A stretch of DNA of 64,000 nucleotides from Beijerinckiaceae bacterium (GTDB lineage: Bacteria; Pseudomonadota; Alphaproteobacteria; Rhizobiales; Beijerinckiaceae): the NCBI GenBank assembly GCA_030684835.1, contig JAUXWZ010000132.1, positions 43,361 to 107,360 on the forward strand, in the 5' to 3' direction. A model generated the notes under the pieces. That model was not told the origin of the DNA. It made no database searches and was given only the letters and a program-made list of their open reading frames with translations. Positions 31,550 through 45,152 of this stretch are shown piece after piece (within the stretch, counting starts at the first letter, position 1; every line of letters begins with the position of its first letter). Position numbers and translations under genes: made by a program.

Positions 31550-31919
31550 GACCATCTCCAGTGGAGCCGTCCTTCAGCATCTTAGAACGGATCGAAGGAT
31601 TCGCGCCAGAGCTTGGAACCGATATTTACCCCGTGCGTTATTTCGCCCCGTTTTTGGTGCGCGAAGATGTCGCGGGTGGATTTCAGGGTGCGAGGCGCTG
31701 GCTCCGCTCGCATTTGCGAAATGGGACGGCGCAACATGACCTGCGCCGGTTGCGCCCCGCTGGACCATATGTTAGTCCCCACCTGCCTTTAGGGGCGGGG
31801 CGCGCGCTCTGCGCTGGCCCGTACTGAATTTCCTTTCAGAGCCCGTGCGGCGGTGGCGCAAAGCCATGGTCGTGTCTTGTGCGGGCCACGTTCGTTTCCC
31901 GAAGCCATAGAGGCTGACC

Positions 31920-32482
31920 TTGGCGCAAGTGGACAACATCGTTACGGGCATGTCGGGGCGTTACGCCTCGGCTTTGTTCGATCTCGCGCAGGAACAGAAG
32001 TCGATCGATTCTGTCGCTTCCGACCTGAAGTCGTTTGACGCGATGATCGTGGCGAGCCCCGATCTGGAGCGCCTCGTGCGCAGCCCGGTTTTCACCGCGG
32101 AGGAGCAGACCCGCGCTCTGGGCGCCGTGCTCGACAAAGCCGGCATCACCGGCCTGTCCTCCAATTTCCTGAAGCTGGTCGCTGTCAAGCGCCGCCTTTT
32201 CGCGGTGCGCGACATGATTCGCGACTACGGCAAACTGCTCGACGCCGCCAAGGGCGTGAAGCGGGCCGAAGTCACCGTCGCTGAACCGCTTGGGGACGCG
32301 CATCTCACCTTGCTCAAGGACGCGCTGCGCCAGGTTTCCGGCAGCGATTCCGTCGAACTTTCCGTCAAGATCGACCCGTCGATCATCGGCGGTCTTGTCG
32401 TCAGGCTCGGCTCTCGCATGGTCGACGGCTCGCTGCGCACCAAGCTCAACACCATTCGCAATCGTATGAAAGAGGTCGGCTG

Positions 32483-32483
<1 letters not shown>
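31920..32483 (+). CDS. atpH: ATP synthase F1 delta subunit
   Basis: [57 protein letters not shown]; possible TTG start (or ATG near 31950). Confidence 0.94.
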
Positions 32484-34015
<1,532 letters not shown>

Positions 34016-34121
34016 TCGCAGACGCCTCGCCTCTTCCCGCACGCGGGCGCAGGCGAACTGACCCGCATCTGACAAAACGACCAATCGTTGCATTGCGGCG
34101 ATCGGGAGCAGAGAGACCACG

Positions 34122-34997
34122 ATGCCCTCGTTGAAGGACCTGCGAAACCGGATCTCCTCCGTCAAGGCGACGCAGAAGATCACCAAGGCGATGCAGATGG
34201 TCGCGGCCGCAAAATTGCGCCGCGCCCAGGTCGCCGCCGAAGCCGCCCGTCCCTATGCCGAACGCATGGAGACGGTGCTCGCCAACGTCGCCTCCGGCGT
34301 CGACGGCGACGGTCCCGCGTTGCTGACCGGAAACGGCCGAAGCGACGTGCATCTTCTCGTGGTTTGCACGGCCGAGCGCGGCCTGTGCGGCGCGTTCAAC
34401 TCCTCTATCGTCCGCCTCACCCGCGAGCGCGCCAATTCGCTGCTCGCGCAGGGCAAGACGGTGAAAATTCTCTGCGTCGGCAAGAAGGGCTACGATCAGC
34501 TCCGCCGCCAGTACGAAAAGCACATCGTCGAGCTGATCGAGCTGCGCTCCGTGCGTCAGGTCGGTTTTGTCAACGCCGACGCCATCGCCAAGAAAATCAT
34601 TACGATGTTTGCGGCCGGCGAGTTCGACATCGCTACGCTGTTCTTCTCGAGGTTCCGCTCGGTGATCATGCAGATCCCGACCGCGCAACAGATCATTCCC
34701 GCGCAGGTCGCGGCCAGCGAAGGCGCCGCGTCCGGCCCGCTCGCGTCCTATGAATACGAGCCGGAAGAGGGCGAGATTCTCGCCACCCTTTTGCCGCGCG
34801 TCATTGCGGTGCAGGTTTTCCGCGCACTACTCGAAAACGCAGCGTCCGAACAGGGCGCGCGCATGTCTTCCATGGACAACGCCACCCGCAACGCAGGCGA
34901 GATGATCAAGAAACAGACGATCATCTACAATCGTTCGCGCCAGGCGATGATCACCAAGGAACTCATCGAAATCATCTCGGGCGCCGAAGCGCTCTGA
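34122..34997 (+). CDS. atpG: ATP synthase F1 gamma subunit
   Basis: [36 protein letters not shown]. Confidence 0.97.
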   Translation: MPSLKDLRNRISSVKATQKITKAMQMVAAAKLRRAQVAAEAARPYAERMETVLANVASGVDGDGPALLTGNGRSDVHLLVVCTAERGLCGAFNSSIVRLTRERANSLLAQGKTVKILCVGKKGYDQLRRQYEKHIVELIELRSVRQVGFVNADAIAKKIITMFAAGEFDIATLFFSRFRSVIMQIPTAQQIIPAQVAASEGAASGPLASYEYEPEEGEILATLLPRVIAVQVFRALLENAASEQGARMSSMDNATRNAGEMIKKQTIIYNRSRQAMITKELIEIISGAEAL

Positions 34998-35012
34998 CCG
35001 GATCAGGAGTGA

Positions 35013-36451
<1,439 letters not shown>

Positions 36452-36452
<1 letters not shown>

Positions 36453-36482
36453 GACTAACAGACTTGCAGACTTGCAGACTTG
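36452..36482. repeat. 8-bp tandem repeat, about 4 units
   Basis: AGACTAAC AGACTTGC AGACTTGC AGACTTG(A) directly after the atpD stop. Confidence 0.85.
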
Positions 36483-36483
36483 A

Positions 36484-36504
36484 CCCCGCCGCGGCGCGGC
36501 GGGG
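36484..36504 (+). promoter_or_regulatory. perfect GC hairpin between atpD and atpC
   Basis: CCCCGCCG-CGGCG-CGGCGGGG, 8-bp stem. Confidence 0.7.
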
Positions 36505-36528
36505 CGATCAGGGTCCGGAGATCAGACA

Positions 36529-36930
36529 ATGGCGTCCTTCCATTTCGAGCTCGTCTCGCCCGAGCGCCTGCTGTTTGCAGGCGAGGTCGAGGCGGTAGTC
36601 GTGCCCGGCACCGAGGGCGAATTCACGGTCATGCGCGACCACGCTCCCTTCATGTCGACCATGAAGCCGGGCGTTGTTGAAGTCATCGAGAACGCGTCGA
36701 AGAAGGTTCGCCTCTTCGTACGTGGCGGCTTTGCCGATGTCTCGACCGCTGGACTCACGATCCTCGCCGAGCAGGCGATCCCGATCGAGGAGCTGAACCT
36801 CGAGCGCATCGACGCCGAGATCAAGATCGCGGAAGAGGATCTGGCCGACGCGCCGACGGAAGACGCCCGCCGTATCGCCAGCGAGAAAATCGAACAATTG
36901 CGCGAGACGAAGGCCGCACTTGGCCTCTGA
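36529..36930 (+). CDS. atpC: ATP synthase F1 epsilon subunit
   Basis: [47 protein letters not shown]. Confidence 0.96.
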   Translation: MASFHFELVSPERLLFAGEVEAVVVPGTEGEFTVMRDHAPFMSTMKPGVVEVIENASKKVRLFVRGGFADVSTAGLTILAEQAIPIEELNLERIDAEIKIAEEDLADAPTEDARRIASEKIEQLRETKAALGL

Positions 36931-36964
36931 GCCTCGTTCTGGGCAAAAAACGTCGCGCTTCACG

Positions 36965-36990
36965 AAAGGCCCCCACGCGGGGCCTTTTTT
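36965..36990 (+). terminator. intrinsic terminator of the atp operon
   Basis: AAAGGCCCC-CACGC-GGGGCCTTTTTT. Confidence 0.9.
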
Positions 36991-37042
36991 GTTGCTTGTC
37001 TGCTCCCGATCGCCGGGGTAATGCGGCGCCAGAGAACGCGCC

Positions 37043-38659
37043 ATGATCCTTGAGCCAAAAGCCGATTACGAGAGCCTCACCCGCAGTTTCGTCTGGCGGA
37101 TTCCCCATCGTTTCAACATCGCCGCCGCGTGCTGCGATGTGTGGGCGACGCGCGAACCAGACCGGCCCGCTATCCTTGATGCAACAGGCGGCGGCTGCGT
37201 CGTCACCACGTTCGGGCAATTGCAGGACCGGGCCAACCGCCTCGCCAACGCGCTGGCCCTGCGCAACGTGGCGCGCGGCGACCGCATTGCGATCATGCTG
37301 CCCCAGTCGGCCGATGTCGTCGCCAGCCATCTGGCGAGTTACAAGCTCGGCGCGATTGCGCTGCCGCTGGCCTCGCTCTTCGGCGTGGATGCGCTGGCCT
37401 ACCGGCTTGCCGATTCCGGGGCGCGGGTCCTCATCACGGACGCAAGCGGCGCCGAGAAGCTCAAGACCGTCCGGCATACGCTGCCAGCTCTCGAACTTGT
37501 TCTTTGCACGCAAGGCGCCGGTGACGGCGCGCTCGATTTCGAGCAAATGGTCGCGCTGGCCTCGCCCCATTTCGCGACCGCCGACACCGCGCGCGATGAT
37601 CCCGCGTTGATGATCTACACGTCCGGCACTACGGGGCTGGCGAAAGGCGCGTTGCACGCCCATCGCGTCTTGCCCGGCCACCTGCCCGGCGTGCAATGGC
37701 CGCATGATTTCTTTCCCCAGCCCGGCGACCTGATGTGGACGCCGGCGGACTGGGCGTGGGCAGGCGGGCTTCTCAACATTCTTCTGCCCTCGCTGTTCTT
37801 TGGGGTTCCGGTGGTGGCGCACCGCGCCCCGCGTTTTGACGCCGAACAGGCTTTTGCATTGATGGAGCGATTGCAGATCCGCAACGCGTTCATTCCGCCC
37901 ACCGCCCTGCGCATGGTGCGCTCCGTCGAGCGGCCCGCACAGCGTTACAAACTCGCATTGCGCACCATGGCGTCCGGTGGCGAATCCCTGGGCGCGGAAG
38001 TCTACGAATGGGGCCGGCGCGAACTGGGACTGACGATCAATGAGTTCTACGGCCAGACCGAATGCAACCTCGTGCTCGCCTCCTGCGCAATGAACGGCGT
38101 CAGCCGCGCAGGCGCAATCGGCAAGGCCGTGCCGGGCCACGTGGCCAATATCATCCGCGAAGATGGAAGCATCTGCGATGCGCACGAGCAGGGACAGGTC
38201 GCCGTGTTGCGCCCTGATCCTGTGATGTTTCTTGAATACTGGAACAGGCCCGAAGCGACGGAGGCGAAGTTCATCGGCGACTGGATGACGACCGGCGATC
38301 AGGGCTTTCGCGACAAGGATGGTTACGTATTCTTCGTCGGCCGCGACGATGACGTGATCACCTCATCGGGCTACCGGATCGGGCCGGGCGAGATCGAGGA
38401 TTGCTTGTTGCGCCATCCCGCGGTCTCCATCTCGGCTGCTGTGGGCGCGCCTGATGACATTCGCGGCGAGGTCGTGCGCGCCTTCATCGTTCTGCGCCCG
38501 GGGTTCGACGCCAGCGAGACGCTCGCCGCCGAAATCCAGTCGTTTGTGCGCACGCGCCTCTCTGCGCACGAATATCCGCGCCGCATCGATTTTGTCAGCG
38601 AACTCCCGATCACCACAAGCGGCAAGATCATCCGCCGTTTGCTACGCGAGCGTCCCTGA
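37043..38659 (+). CDS. AMP-binding acyl-CoA synthetase
   Basis: MIYTSGTTGLAKGALHAH; EFYGQTECNL; TTGDQGFRDKDGYVFFVGRDDDVITSSGYRIGPGEIEDCL; TSGKIIRR. Confidence 0.93.
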   Translation: MILEPKADYESLTRSFVWRIPHRFNIAAACCDVWATREPDRPAILDATGGGCVVTTFGQLQDRANRLANALALRNVARGDRIAIMLPQSADVVASHLASYKLGAIALPLASLFGVDALAYRLADSGARVLITDASGAEKLKTVRHTLPALELVLCTQGAGDGALDFEQMVALASPHFATADTARDDPALMIYTSGTTGLAKGALHAHRVLPGHLPGVQWPHDFFPQPGDLMWTPADWAWAGGLLNILLPSLFFGVPVVAHRAPRFDAEQAFALMERLQIRNAFIPPTALRMVRSVERPAQRYKLALRTMASGGESLGAEVYEWGRRELGLTINEFYGQTECNLVLASCAMNGVSRAGAIGKAVPGHVANIIREDGSICDAHEQGQVAVLRPDPVMFLEYWNRPEATEAKFIGDWMTTGDQGFRDKDGYVFFVGRDDDVITSSGYRIGPGEIEDCLLRHPAVSISAAVGAPDDIRGEVVRAFIVLRPGFDASETLAAEIQSFVRTRLSAHEYPRRIDFVSELPITTSGKIIRRLLRERP

Positions 38660-38665
38660 AGCCGA

Positions 38666-39934
38666 CTAGGAAGAATGGCGACCTGTCAGCGTGAGGAACG
38701 CGCTCTTGGCGATGCGCCGAAGACTGCGTTTGGCCTGCTGCATCTGCACGGCCCGCTGAAAAAGGCCCATATCTCCACAACCCACGAACAGATCGACAAT
38801 TTCGCGCCGATCGACCCAGAGGTGATCGATCATCGGATGATCGGGCATCGCGCACGAATCGGCGACGTTGATTGAGGCGTCCTGCGCAAGGCTGTTTGCA
38901 AGCCAGAGGGTAAGCTGCGCGCCCGGCGAACAGAATGAATATGCCTCGTCAAAGGCGATCTTCCAGAAATACGCCTGATCGCGCGACAGCAGCACGAGGC
39001 CCATTGCGACGGGCTTGCCGTCGACAAGCATGGAGTCGACACGACAACGCGACAAACCTGCCATGCGGCGCAACGCGGTGCGCGTAAACGTCGCAAGTAC
39101 CGGATTGCAGACAAGAGCCGTACCCCGTTCACCCTTCCAGCCCAGTCCCTCAAGCGCCAAGAATGTTTCAACCGCATTGCGCACATCCGGGATCGACGTC
39201 GCGGACTTGAACGAAACCTCACCCTTTTCCTGAAGACGTCGCAGCAGGCGCGCAAGCTCCTTGCGCCGCTTGCCCGTGACTTCGCGCATGACGCCCTGCT
39301 CATCGCGCGACAACGCGGCTCGCTGGCGACGATCAAATTCCTGCACGGGCAAATTATTACGCACGGCATGAGCGAGGACGGCGCGACAGGTCGGGCTGCG
39401 GGCATCCATTCGCCCGTAGGAAAATCCGGCAGTGTCTTTGGATTGTCGGCGCAGCCAAGCGCGCAACGCATCCAGCGCCTCCTGCGCGCAACCCCGCCGC
39501 AGCAAAGGCGAACCGAACGCGACGAAGGGCGACTTCCAGGACTGGGCCCCTGCCGCATCAAGCACGAAGAGACCAATCAGGCGCTGCGCGCCAGACGTTT
39601 CGCGAATAGCCAGAAAGCGGGGTCGGTGCTCCAGCGGCGCATGTTGCGCGAGCGACAGCGCAAAGGCCGGCTCAAAAAACGGATTAGGATCGAGGCTGAA
39701 GCGGCTGAGTTCTTCCCATTCAGGAGAAAGCGACTCGGCGTCCCGCCAGTCGAAAACGCGCGCGAGAGCGGCGGGCGCAGCGCCAGAGCCGCCTGCGCGG
39801 CCAGATTTCTTGATCAGGGTGTCTGACTCGGTCACCATAAACTCCGCAACGCCCGCACCGCGCGCCAATGCGAAAGCCGCATTGCTCGCAAATCCATTTG
39901 TGCGGGACAGAGGTTCAGAAATGGCGCCGCTCAA
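38666..39934 (-). CDS. GNAT family protein (CelD/BcsL-like acetyltransferase)
   Basis: C-terminal GNAT-like region SMLVDGKPVAMGLVLLSRDQAYFWKIAFDEAYSFCSPGAQLTLWLA. Confidence 0.75.
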   Translation of the reverse strand: MSGAISEPLSRTNGFASNAAFALARGAGVAEFMVTESDTLIKKSGRAGGSGAAPAALARVFDWRDAESLSPEWEELSRFSLDPNPFFEPAFALSLAQHAPLEHRPRFLAIRETSGAQRLIGLFVLDAAGAQSWKSPFVAFGSPLLRRGCAQEALDALRAWLRRQSKDTAGFSYGRMDARSPTCRAVLAHAVRNNLPVQEFDRRQRAALSRDEQGVMREVTGKRRKELARLLRRLQEKGEVSFKSATSIPDVRNAVETFLALEGLGWKGERGTALVCNPVLATFTRTALRRMAGLSRCRVDSMLVDGKPVAMGLVLLSRDQAYFWKIAFDEAYSFCSPGAQLTLWLANSLAQDASINVADSCAMPDHPMIDHLWVDRREIVDLFVGCGDMGLFQRAVQMQQAKRSLRRIAKSAFLTLTGRHSS

Positions 39935-39988
39935 TAGTGCTTATTTAGGCCTCGCAATTAGGGAAAAGTTTACCGTCAGCTACAGCGC

Positions 39989-41167
39989 TTACGCGAGCAG
40001 GCCGCTCGGTTTTGCGGCGAGCGGGTTATCGCGACGCGCGGCAACATCCGCCTGATCAATAACGGGCTCACCCAAAAACGCCGCCCACAATCCCCTGACA
40101 TGCTCGGGCTCAATATCGCGCAGAATGAAGACAATGCGCGTAAGTCGCTGCCCGTCCGGCCATGCGTCAAGTCGCACAGGCGGATGGAATACGTGCTGCA
40201 CGCCGTGAATGACAACGGGCCGCGCGGGGTCGTCGGTCAGTCCGATCAAACCTTTCACACGCAGCATGTTCGAGCCATGCACATTGCGCAGCATGTCGAT
40301 GAAAAGATCGAACGTGCCGGGCGCGATGAAACGATCGCTGGTCAAACAGAATGAACGAATGCGTGCGTCGTGACGATTGGGATCGTGCGCATGGACATGC
40401 CCATGGCCATGATGATGATTGTGCTCACCGTGATGTGCAGGTTGATGCGCGCGTGATTCCGCCAACGCTTCCGCGTTCAGCCAGCGCTCGACGTCGGGAA
40501 GTTTTCCTTCAAAGCCGAACAGCCCTGCATCGAGCAGATTCTCCGCGCGCGCGTCGGCGATTTCGATGATCCGCGCCGCAGGCGCCAGCGCATGAAGTCT
40601 CTGGCGCAGAGCCTCAACCGCGTCGATCTGTTCGGACGTCTGCGCGAGGTCAGCCTTCGTAATGACAATGCGATCAGCAACAGCGACCTGTTTCACCGCT
40701 TCTTCCTGCGCGTCGAGCGTCGCGGCGCCATTGATAGCGTCAACAACAGTCACGACGCCCTGCAGGCGAAAGCGCAACATCAGATACGGATGATGCATGA
40801 TCGTGTGCAGAACAGGGGCGGGATCGGCGAGGCCCGTCGTCTCCACGATCACGCGTGAGAATGGCTTGATGCGCCCGTTGTCCCGATTGCGCAGCGCGTC
40901 TTCCAGCGTCGCGATGAGATCGCCGCGGATCGTACAGCACAAACATCCCGACGACATGAGCACCATGTCGCCCTCGACCTTTTCAACGAAGAGATGATCG
41001 AGTCCAACCTCGCCAAATTCGTTGATCAGGATGAGCGCATCCGACAGCATCGGATCGGCGAGCAACCTGTTGAGCAGCGTTGTCTTGCCGGCGCCCAGAA
41101 AGCCCGTCAGCACAGTAAACGGGGTGGGCGGCGGCGGGCGCCGCTGCAACACAGCGTCACTCATCAC
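39989..41167 (-). CDS. CobW/COG0523 family GTP-binding protein
   Basis: TVLTGFLGAGKTTLLNRLL; CLCCTIRGDL; ETTGLADPAPVLHT; His-rich GEHNHHHGHGHVHAHDPNRH. Confidence 0.93.
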   Translation of the reverse strand: MMSDAVLQRRPPPPTPFTVLTGFLGAGKTTLLNRLLADPMLSDALILINEFGEVGLDHLFVEKVEGDMVLMSSGCLCCTIRGDLIATLEDALRNRDNGRIKPFSRVIVETTGLADPAPVLHTIMHHPYLMLRFRLQGVVTVVDAINGAATLDAQEEAVKQVAVADRIVITKADLAQTSEQIDAVEALRQRLHALAPAARIIEIADARAENLLDAGLFGFEGKLPDVERWLNAEALAESRAHQPAHHGEHNHHHGHGHVHAHDPNRHDARIRSFCLTSDRFIAPGTFDLFIDMLRNVHGSNMLRVKGLIGLTDDPARPVVIHGVQHVFHPPVRLDAWPDGQRLTRIVFILRDIEPEHVRGLWAAFLGEPVIDQADVAARRDNPLAAKPSGLLA

Positions 41168-42642
41168 TGCACTGCGGAAGGAGTGGCTGACGCTTGCGGC
41201 TTGGGCGCGGCCTTGGGTGCGGGTTTCTGCGCCGCTTTTGGCTTCTGGTCCGTCTTCGCCTTCGCGGCAGGCTTGGGCGCAGGCTTGGGCGCAGGCTTTT
41301 GGGCCGCCTTGGCCGCAGGCTTTTGCGTGGGCTTTTGCGTTGCCTTGGCGCCCTGTTGCTTCTTGGCGGCGGGCTTCGCGGCCTGCTGTTTCTTCTCGGC
41401 GGCCTTTGGCTTGGCCACGGGGAGCGGCTTGTGCGGATTGGCCTGCGTCGCGGGATGCGTCCGGCCTCCGGCCGGCTTTGTCGCCGCGGCGTCGGAGGCG
41501 TCATCGGTGAGAGCCGCGCGAGCCGAGCCCGCCCAACCGGGCGCACGACCAATATAGATGGGCACGGGATCAAACACGGGCCGTGGCCCCAGGTCGCCCG
41601 TAGCGAGCGCTGCTAACGCGGGACTCGTCGCCATGCGCTGCTGCTGGAAGAAGGCCGCGGGGCCGCCTTCATCGAAATTCGTGCCCGGGTTCTGCAACCC
41701 TGCGACCGAAACGCCAAAGTCCTCACCAATCGAATCGCGATTGCGCCCCGGACCGCAAATTTGCGACCGCATGTTGGGCGCCTCCGCCACGCCGGACGGC
41801 GGCAATTGCGCGAGCGTCGTGCGGCCAAAATTGCTGACGGCAAAACCCTGTTCGAAAAGCGACATCGCCTTCAGTGTGCGCGTCTTCGCGTTGGGAGAAC
41901 CCATGACCACGGTGATGATCCGCCGTCCGCCCCGCGTTGCGCTGGCGACCACGTTGAAGCCTGAGGCGCAGACGAAACCCGTCTTCATGCCGTCTGCGCC
42001 CGGATAACGCCCGAGCAACCCATTGTGGGTTGGAATGATTTTTGTCCCCAGCTTCAGCGCGCCGATGCCGTAAAGCGTCTGGTGCTGCGGAAAGTGAATG
42101 AGCAATGCACGCGCCAGAACCGCCATGTCCTGCGCCGAGCTGACATGCGCGTCGTGATGCAGGCCGTTGGGGTTGACGAAATGCGACTGACGCATGCCCA
42201 GCGCCGACGCGACCTGATTCATCTCAGCCGAAAACTTCTCGACCGAACCCGCGACGCCCTCGGCGATGGTCACGGAAACATCGTTGGCCGATTTCACCAT
42301 GATCATCTTGAGCGCGTTTTCGAGCGTCACTTCCGTTCCAGACTTGAAGCCCATCTTGGAAGGAGCCATGCGCGCGGCGCGATTGGACACCACGAGAGGC
42401 GTTTGCAACGAGACGCGCCCTTCGTGCACGGCGCGCAAGGCGACATACACCGTCATCAGCTTTGTCAGCGAGGCGGGATACCACGGCCGAGTCGCCTCTT
42501 CAGCGTGAAGCACCGCTCCGCTCGAAACGTCCACCACAAGAGTGGGTGCAGCCTGAACGCCACAAACAGAGGCGGCGAGCGCCGCAGCGCCGGTAAAAAG
42601 CGATAATGCGCCGAATGTGGCGCGCGTCCTGAAAAGCTTCAT
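41164..42642 (-). CDS. D-alanyl-D-alanine carboxypeptidase (peptidase S11) with long Ala/Lys/Pro tail
   Basis: PASLTKLMTVYVALRAV (SxxK), KSANDVSV (SxN), DGMKTGFVCASGFN (KTG). Confidence 0.92.
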   Translation of the reverse strand: MKLFRTRATFGALSLFTGAAALAASVCGVQAAPTLVVDVSSGAVLHAEEATRPWYPASLTKLMTVYVALRAVHEGRVSLQTPLVVSNRAARMAPSKMGFKSGTEVTLENALKMIMVKSANDVSVTIAEGVAGSVEKFSAEMNQVASALGMRQSHFVNPNGLHHDAHVSSAQDMAVLARALLIHFPQHQTLYGIGALKLGTKIIPTHNGLLGRYPGADGMKTGFVCASGFNVVASATRGGRRIITVVMGSPNAKTRTLKAMSLFEQGFAVSNFGRTTLAQLPPSGVAEAPNMRSQICGPGRNRDSIGEDFGVSVAGLQNPGTNFDEGGPAAFFQQQRMATSPALAALATGDLGPRPVFDPVPIYIGRAPGWAGSARAALTDDASDAAATKPAGGRTHPATQANPHKPLPVAKPKAAEKKQQAAKPAAKKQQGAKATQKPTQKPAAKAAQKPAPKPAPKPAAKAKTDQKPKAAQKPAPKAAPKPQASATPSAVQ

Positions 42643-42969
42643 CTGTGCTCCGCTTGGCCACATAGGCTCGGCGCGTCCCGTCAAGGACTTGTCCTTCCTA
42701 ACTCTTTTACCCGAATCAGCAAAGTCGGCGGGAAGGGTCTAATGGTCGCTCCCCGAACCCTCGTGCAAAGCCCGTGCAAGCCATTGCCAGCCGAGGCGGC
42801 GATTTGATGGCGCCGCCGCAAATTTTCCTCAACTGGGGCGAGATGAAACAGGATCGCCGGCTCAATTTGCACAAATGTAGAGACGGGATGCCGACATGAA
42901 CAAACGCTAATTCACTTTGAACGCCACCCATCGGTAGCCGGCAGGTTCAAAATCCGCCAAGCCCCTGAT

Positions 42970-43248
42970 CTATTCCCCCGGGGCCTTTGCCTGAATGGCA
43001 AGCGCGTGGACGTCAGCGGCCAGTTCTTCGGCGAGAATCGCGTTGACCATGCGATGGCGGTCGATCCGGCTCTTGCCCGCGAACGCCTCGGACACCACGT
43101 TGACCGTGAAATGTGTTTCGCCTCGCGGCTCCACCCCGCCGGGGTGCAAGATGTGGCCGGCGTGTTTGGCGGAATCGTCAATGACGTCGAGCGACAGCGG
43201 CGCAAGGGCGCTCTCCAGCTTTGTCCGCATCATCTCTTTAACGCTCAT
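42970..43248 (-). CDS. bolA: BolA family protein
   Basis: GETHFTVNVVSEAFAGKSRIDRHRMVNAILAEELAADVHALAIQAKAPGE. Confidence 0.9.
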   Translation of the reverse strand: MSVKEMMRTKLESALAPLSLDVIDDSAKHAGHILHPGGVEPRGETHFTVNVVSEAFAGKSRIDRHRMVNAILAEELAADVHALAIQAKAPGE

Positions 43249-43430
43249 TTGTCCAGTCCGGGGCTAGAGTGCGTGCGTAAGGTCTTTGGGCTTTAGATGC
43301 GCGCCTGGAGGCCGGATCGCAAGACCAATGTCGTATCTGCGCCTGACAATGCAGATTGAGAAACAATGCACGACGAAACAGACGTGTCGCAGCTTGCCGG
43401 GCGCCAAACGCCTGCCTAGAGTGGTCGGAA

Positions 43431-44045
43431 ATGAACCTGAACTCGTCCATATTCGACCGCATACGCGTTAAAGCGCAGCCCGATCAGGCGCCGCGCGAAC
43501 ACGCGATCGGCTGCGATCATCCCGGCTGCAGCCAGGCGGGCGGCTACCGCGCGCCAAAGGGCCGGAATCACGAAGGGCAATACTTCTGCTTCTGCCTGGA
43601 CCACGTCCGCCTGTACAATCAGTCCTATAATTATTTCAACGGCATGACCGACGACGCCGTCGCCCGTTACCAGAAGGACGCGACCATCGGGCACCGGCCC
43701 ACATGGACCATGGGCGCGAAACGGTCCGAGGGTGGAGCGACCCCCGACACAGACCCGGAATATTTCGTCGATCCGTTCGGCGTGATGCGCGGACGGGCGG
43801 AGGCAGCCCGCAGAAAGGGCGCCCGGCCTGAGCCGCAGGCGCCGCGCGTGGGCGTCGCCGCCGCCAAGGCGTTGGATACGCTGGGGCTGGACGACACAGC
43901 AACCACGGACTCGATCCGTGCGCGTTACAAAGAATTGGTCAAGCGCCTTCACCCGGACGCGAACGGCGGTGACCGTTCCCGCGAGGAAAAATTGCGCGAG
44001 ATCATCCAGGCCTATAAACATCTTCGGACGGCCCGGCTTGCTTGA
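43431..44045 (+). CDS. J-domain (DnaJ-like) protein
   Basis: Zn-like CDHPGC; C-terminal J domain [50 protein letters not shown]. Confidence 0.92.
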   Translation: MNLNSSIFDRIRVKAQPDQAPREHAIGCDHPGCSQAGGYRAPKGRNHEGQYFCFCLDHVRLYNQSYNYFNGMTDDAVARYQKDATIGHRPTWTMGAKRSEGGATPDTDPEYFVDPFGVMRGRAEAARRKGARPEPQAPRVGVAAAKALDTLGLDDTATTDSIRARYKELVKRLHPDANGGDRSREEKLREIIQAYKHLRTARLA

Positions 44046-44143
44046 CCAGCGAGCGGCTTTTCTCTGGACCATCCAGCGGACTTAGGCCAAACAGGCGCAG
44101 CAATTGCCTGTCGCTATTGAATGAGCGCAGGCGTGGAGGACGA

Positions 44144-45148
44144 ATGACGATCGCAACGGCACAAGTCTCTGGAACGGCACTAGTCTCTGGCATGCCCGAC
44201 ACAAAGGTTTCGGTGCGTCAGGTTTTCGGCATCGATTCGGACTTACAAGTCCCGGCCTACTCGCAAACGAGTCAGCACGTTCCGGACCTGGATCCCGAAT
44301 ATCTGTTCGACAGGCCGACCACGCTCGCGATTCTGGCGGGCTTCGCGCACAATCGTCGCGTGATCGTGACCGGCTATCATGGCACCGGCAAATCAACCCA
44401 CATCGAGCAGGTCGCCGCCCGCCTCAAATGGCCGTGCGTGCGCATCAACCTCGATAGCCACGTTTCCCGCATTGATCTCGTCGGCAAGGACGCGATCGTG
44501 CTGAAGGAGGGCAAGCAGGTCACGGAGTTCCGCGACGGCATTCTGCCCTGGGCCTACCAGAATAACGTCGCGCTCGTGTTCGACGAATACGATGCGGGTC
44601 GCCCGGACGTGATGTTCGTCATTCAGCGCGTGCTTGAATCGTCTGGCCGCCTCACGCTTCTCGACCAGAGCCGCGTCATTAAGCCTCATCCCGCCTTCCG
44701 CCTTTTCGCCACCGCAAACACGGTAGGCTTGGGCGACACGTCCGGCCTTTATCACGGCACGCAGCAGATCAATCAGGCGCAGATGGACCGCTGGTCCATT
44801 GTCACCGTCCTGAACTATCTCGCCCACGACAAGGAAGTGGACATTGTCCTCGCCAAGGCGCCCCACTTCCAGAACAAGGAAGGCCGCGACACGATCAACA
44901 AGATGGTGCGTGTGGCTGACCTCACGCGCAGCGCCTTCATGGCCGGCGATCTGTCGACTGTGATGAGCCCGCGCACAGTGATCACGTGGGCGGAAAACGC
45001 CGACATCTTCCAGGATGTGGGTTTCTCGTTCCGCCTCACCTTCCTCAACAAGTGCGACGAACTCGAGCGGTCGCTGGTCGCTGAGTTCTATCAACGCGCC
45101 TTCGGTCAGGAATTGCCCGAAAGCACGGTCAACATCGCGCTTAGCTAA
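44144..45148 (+). CDS. cobS: cobaltochelatase subunit CobS
   Basis: [67 protein letters not shown]; alternative start ATG 44192. Confidence 0.95.
   Translation: MTIATAQVSGTALVSGMPDTKVSVRQVFGIDSDLQVPAYSQTSQHVPDLDPEYLFDRPTTLAILAGFAHNRRVIVTGYHGTGKSTHIEQVAARLKWPCVRINLDSHVSRIDLVGKDAIVLKEGKQVTEFRDGILPWAYQNNVALVFDEYDAGRPDVMFVIQRVLESSGRLTLLDQSRVIKPHPAFRLFATANTVGLGDTSGLYHGTQQINQAQMDRWSIVTVLNYLAHDKEVDIVLAKAPHFQNKEGRDTINKMVRVADLTRSAFMAGDLSTVMSPRTVITWAENADIFQDVGFSFRLTFLNKCDELERSLVAEFYQRAFGQELPESTVNIALS
44155..44190. repeat. 18-bp tandem duplication at the cobS N-terminus
   Basis: AACGGCACAAGTCTCTGG / AACGGCACTAGTCTCTGG, one mismatch. Confidence 0.9.
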
Positions 45149-45152
45149 TCTC

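Noticed and set aside
31561-31827. 88-aa ORF upstream of atpH
   Set aside because: No recognisable motifs, low-complexity end, lies in the probable promoter/leader region
36821-38185. 454-aa minus-strand ORF antisense to acyl-CoA synthetase
   Set aside because: Sense frame carries all AMP-binding motifs; it also spans the atp terminator
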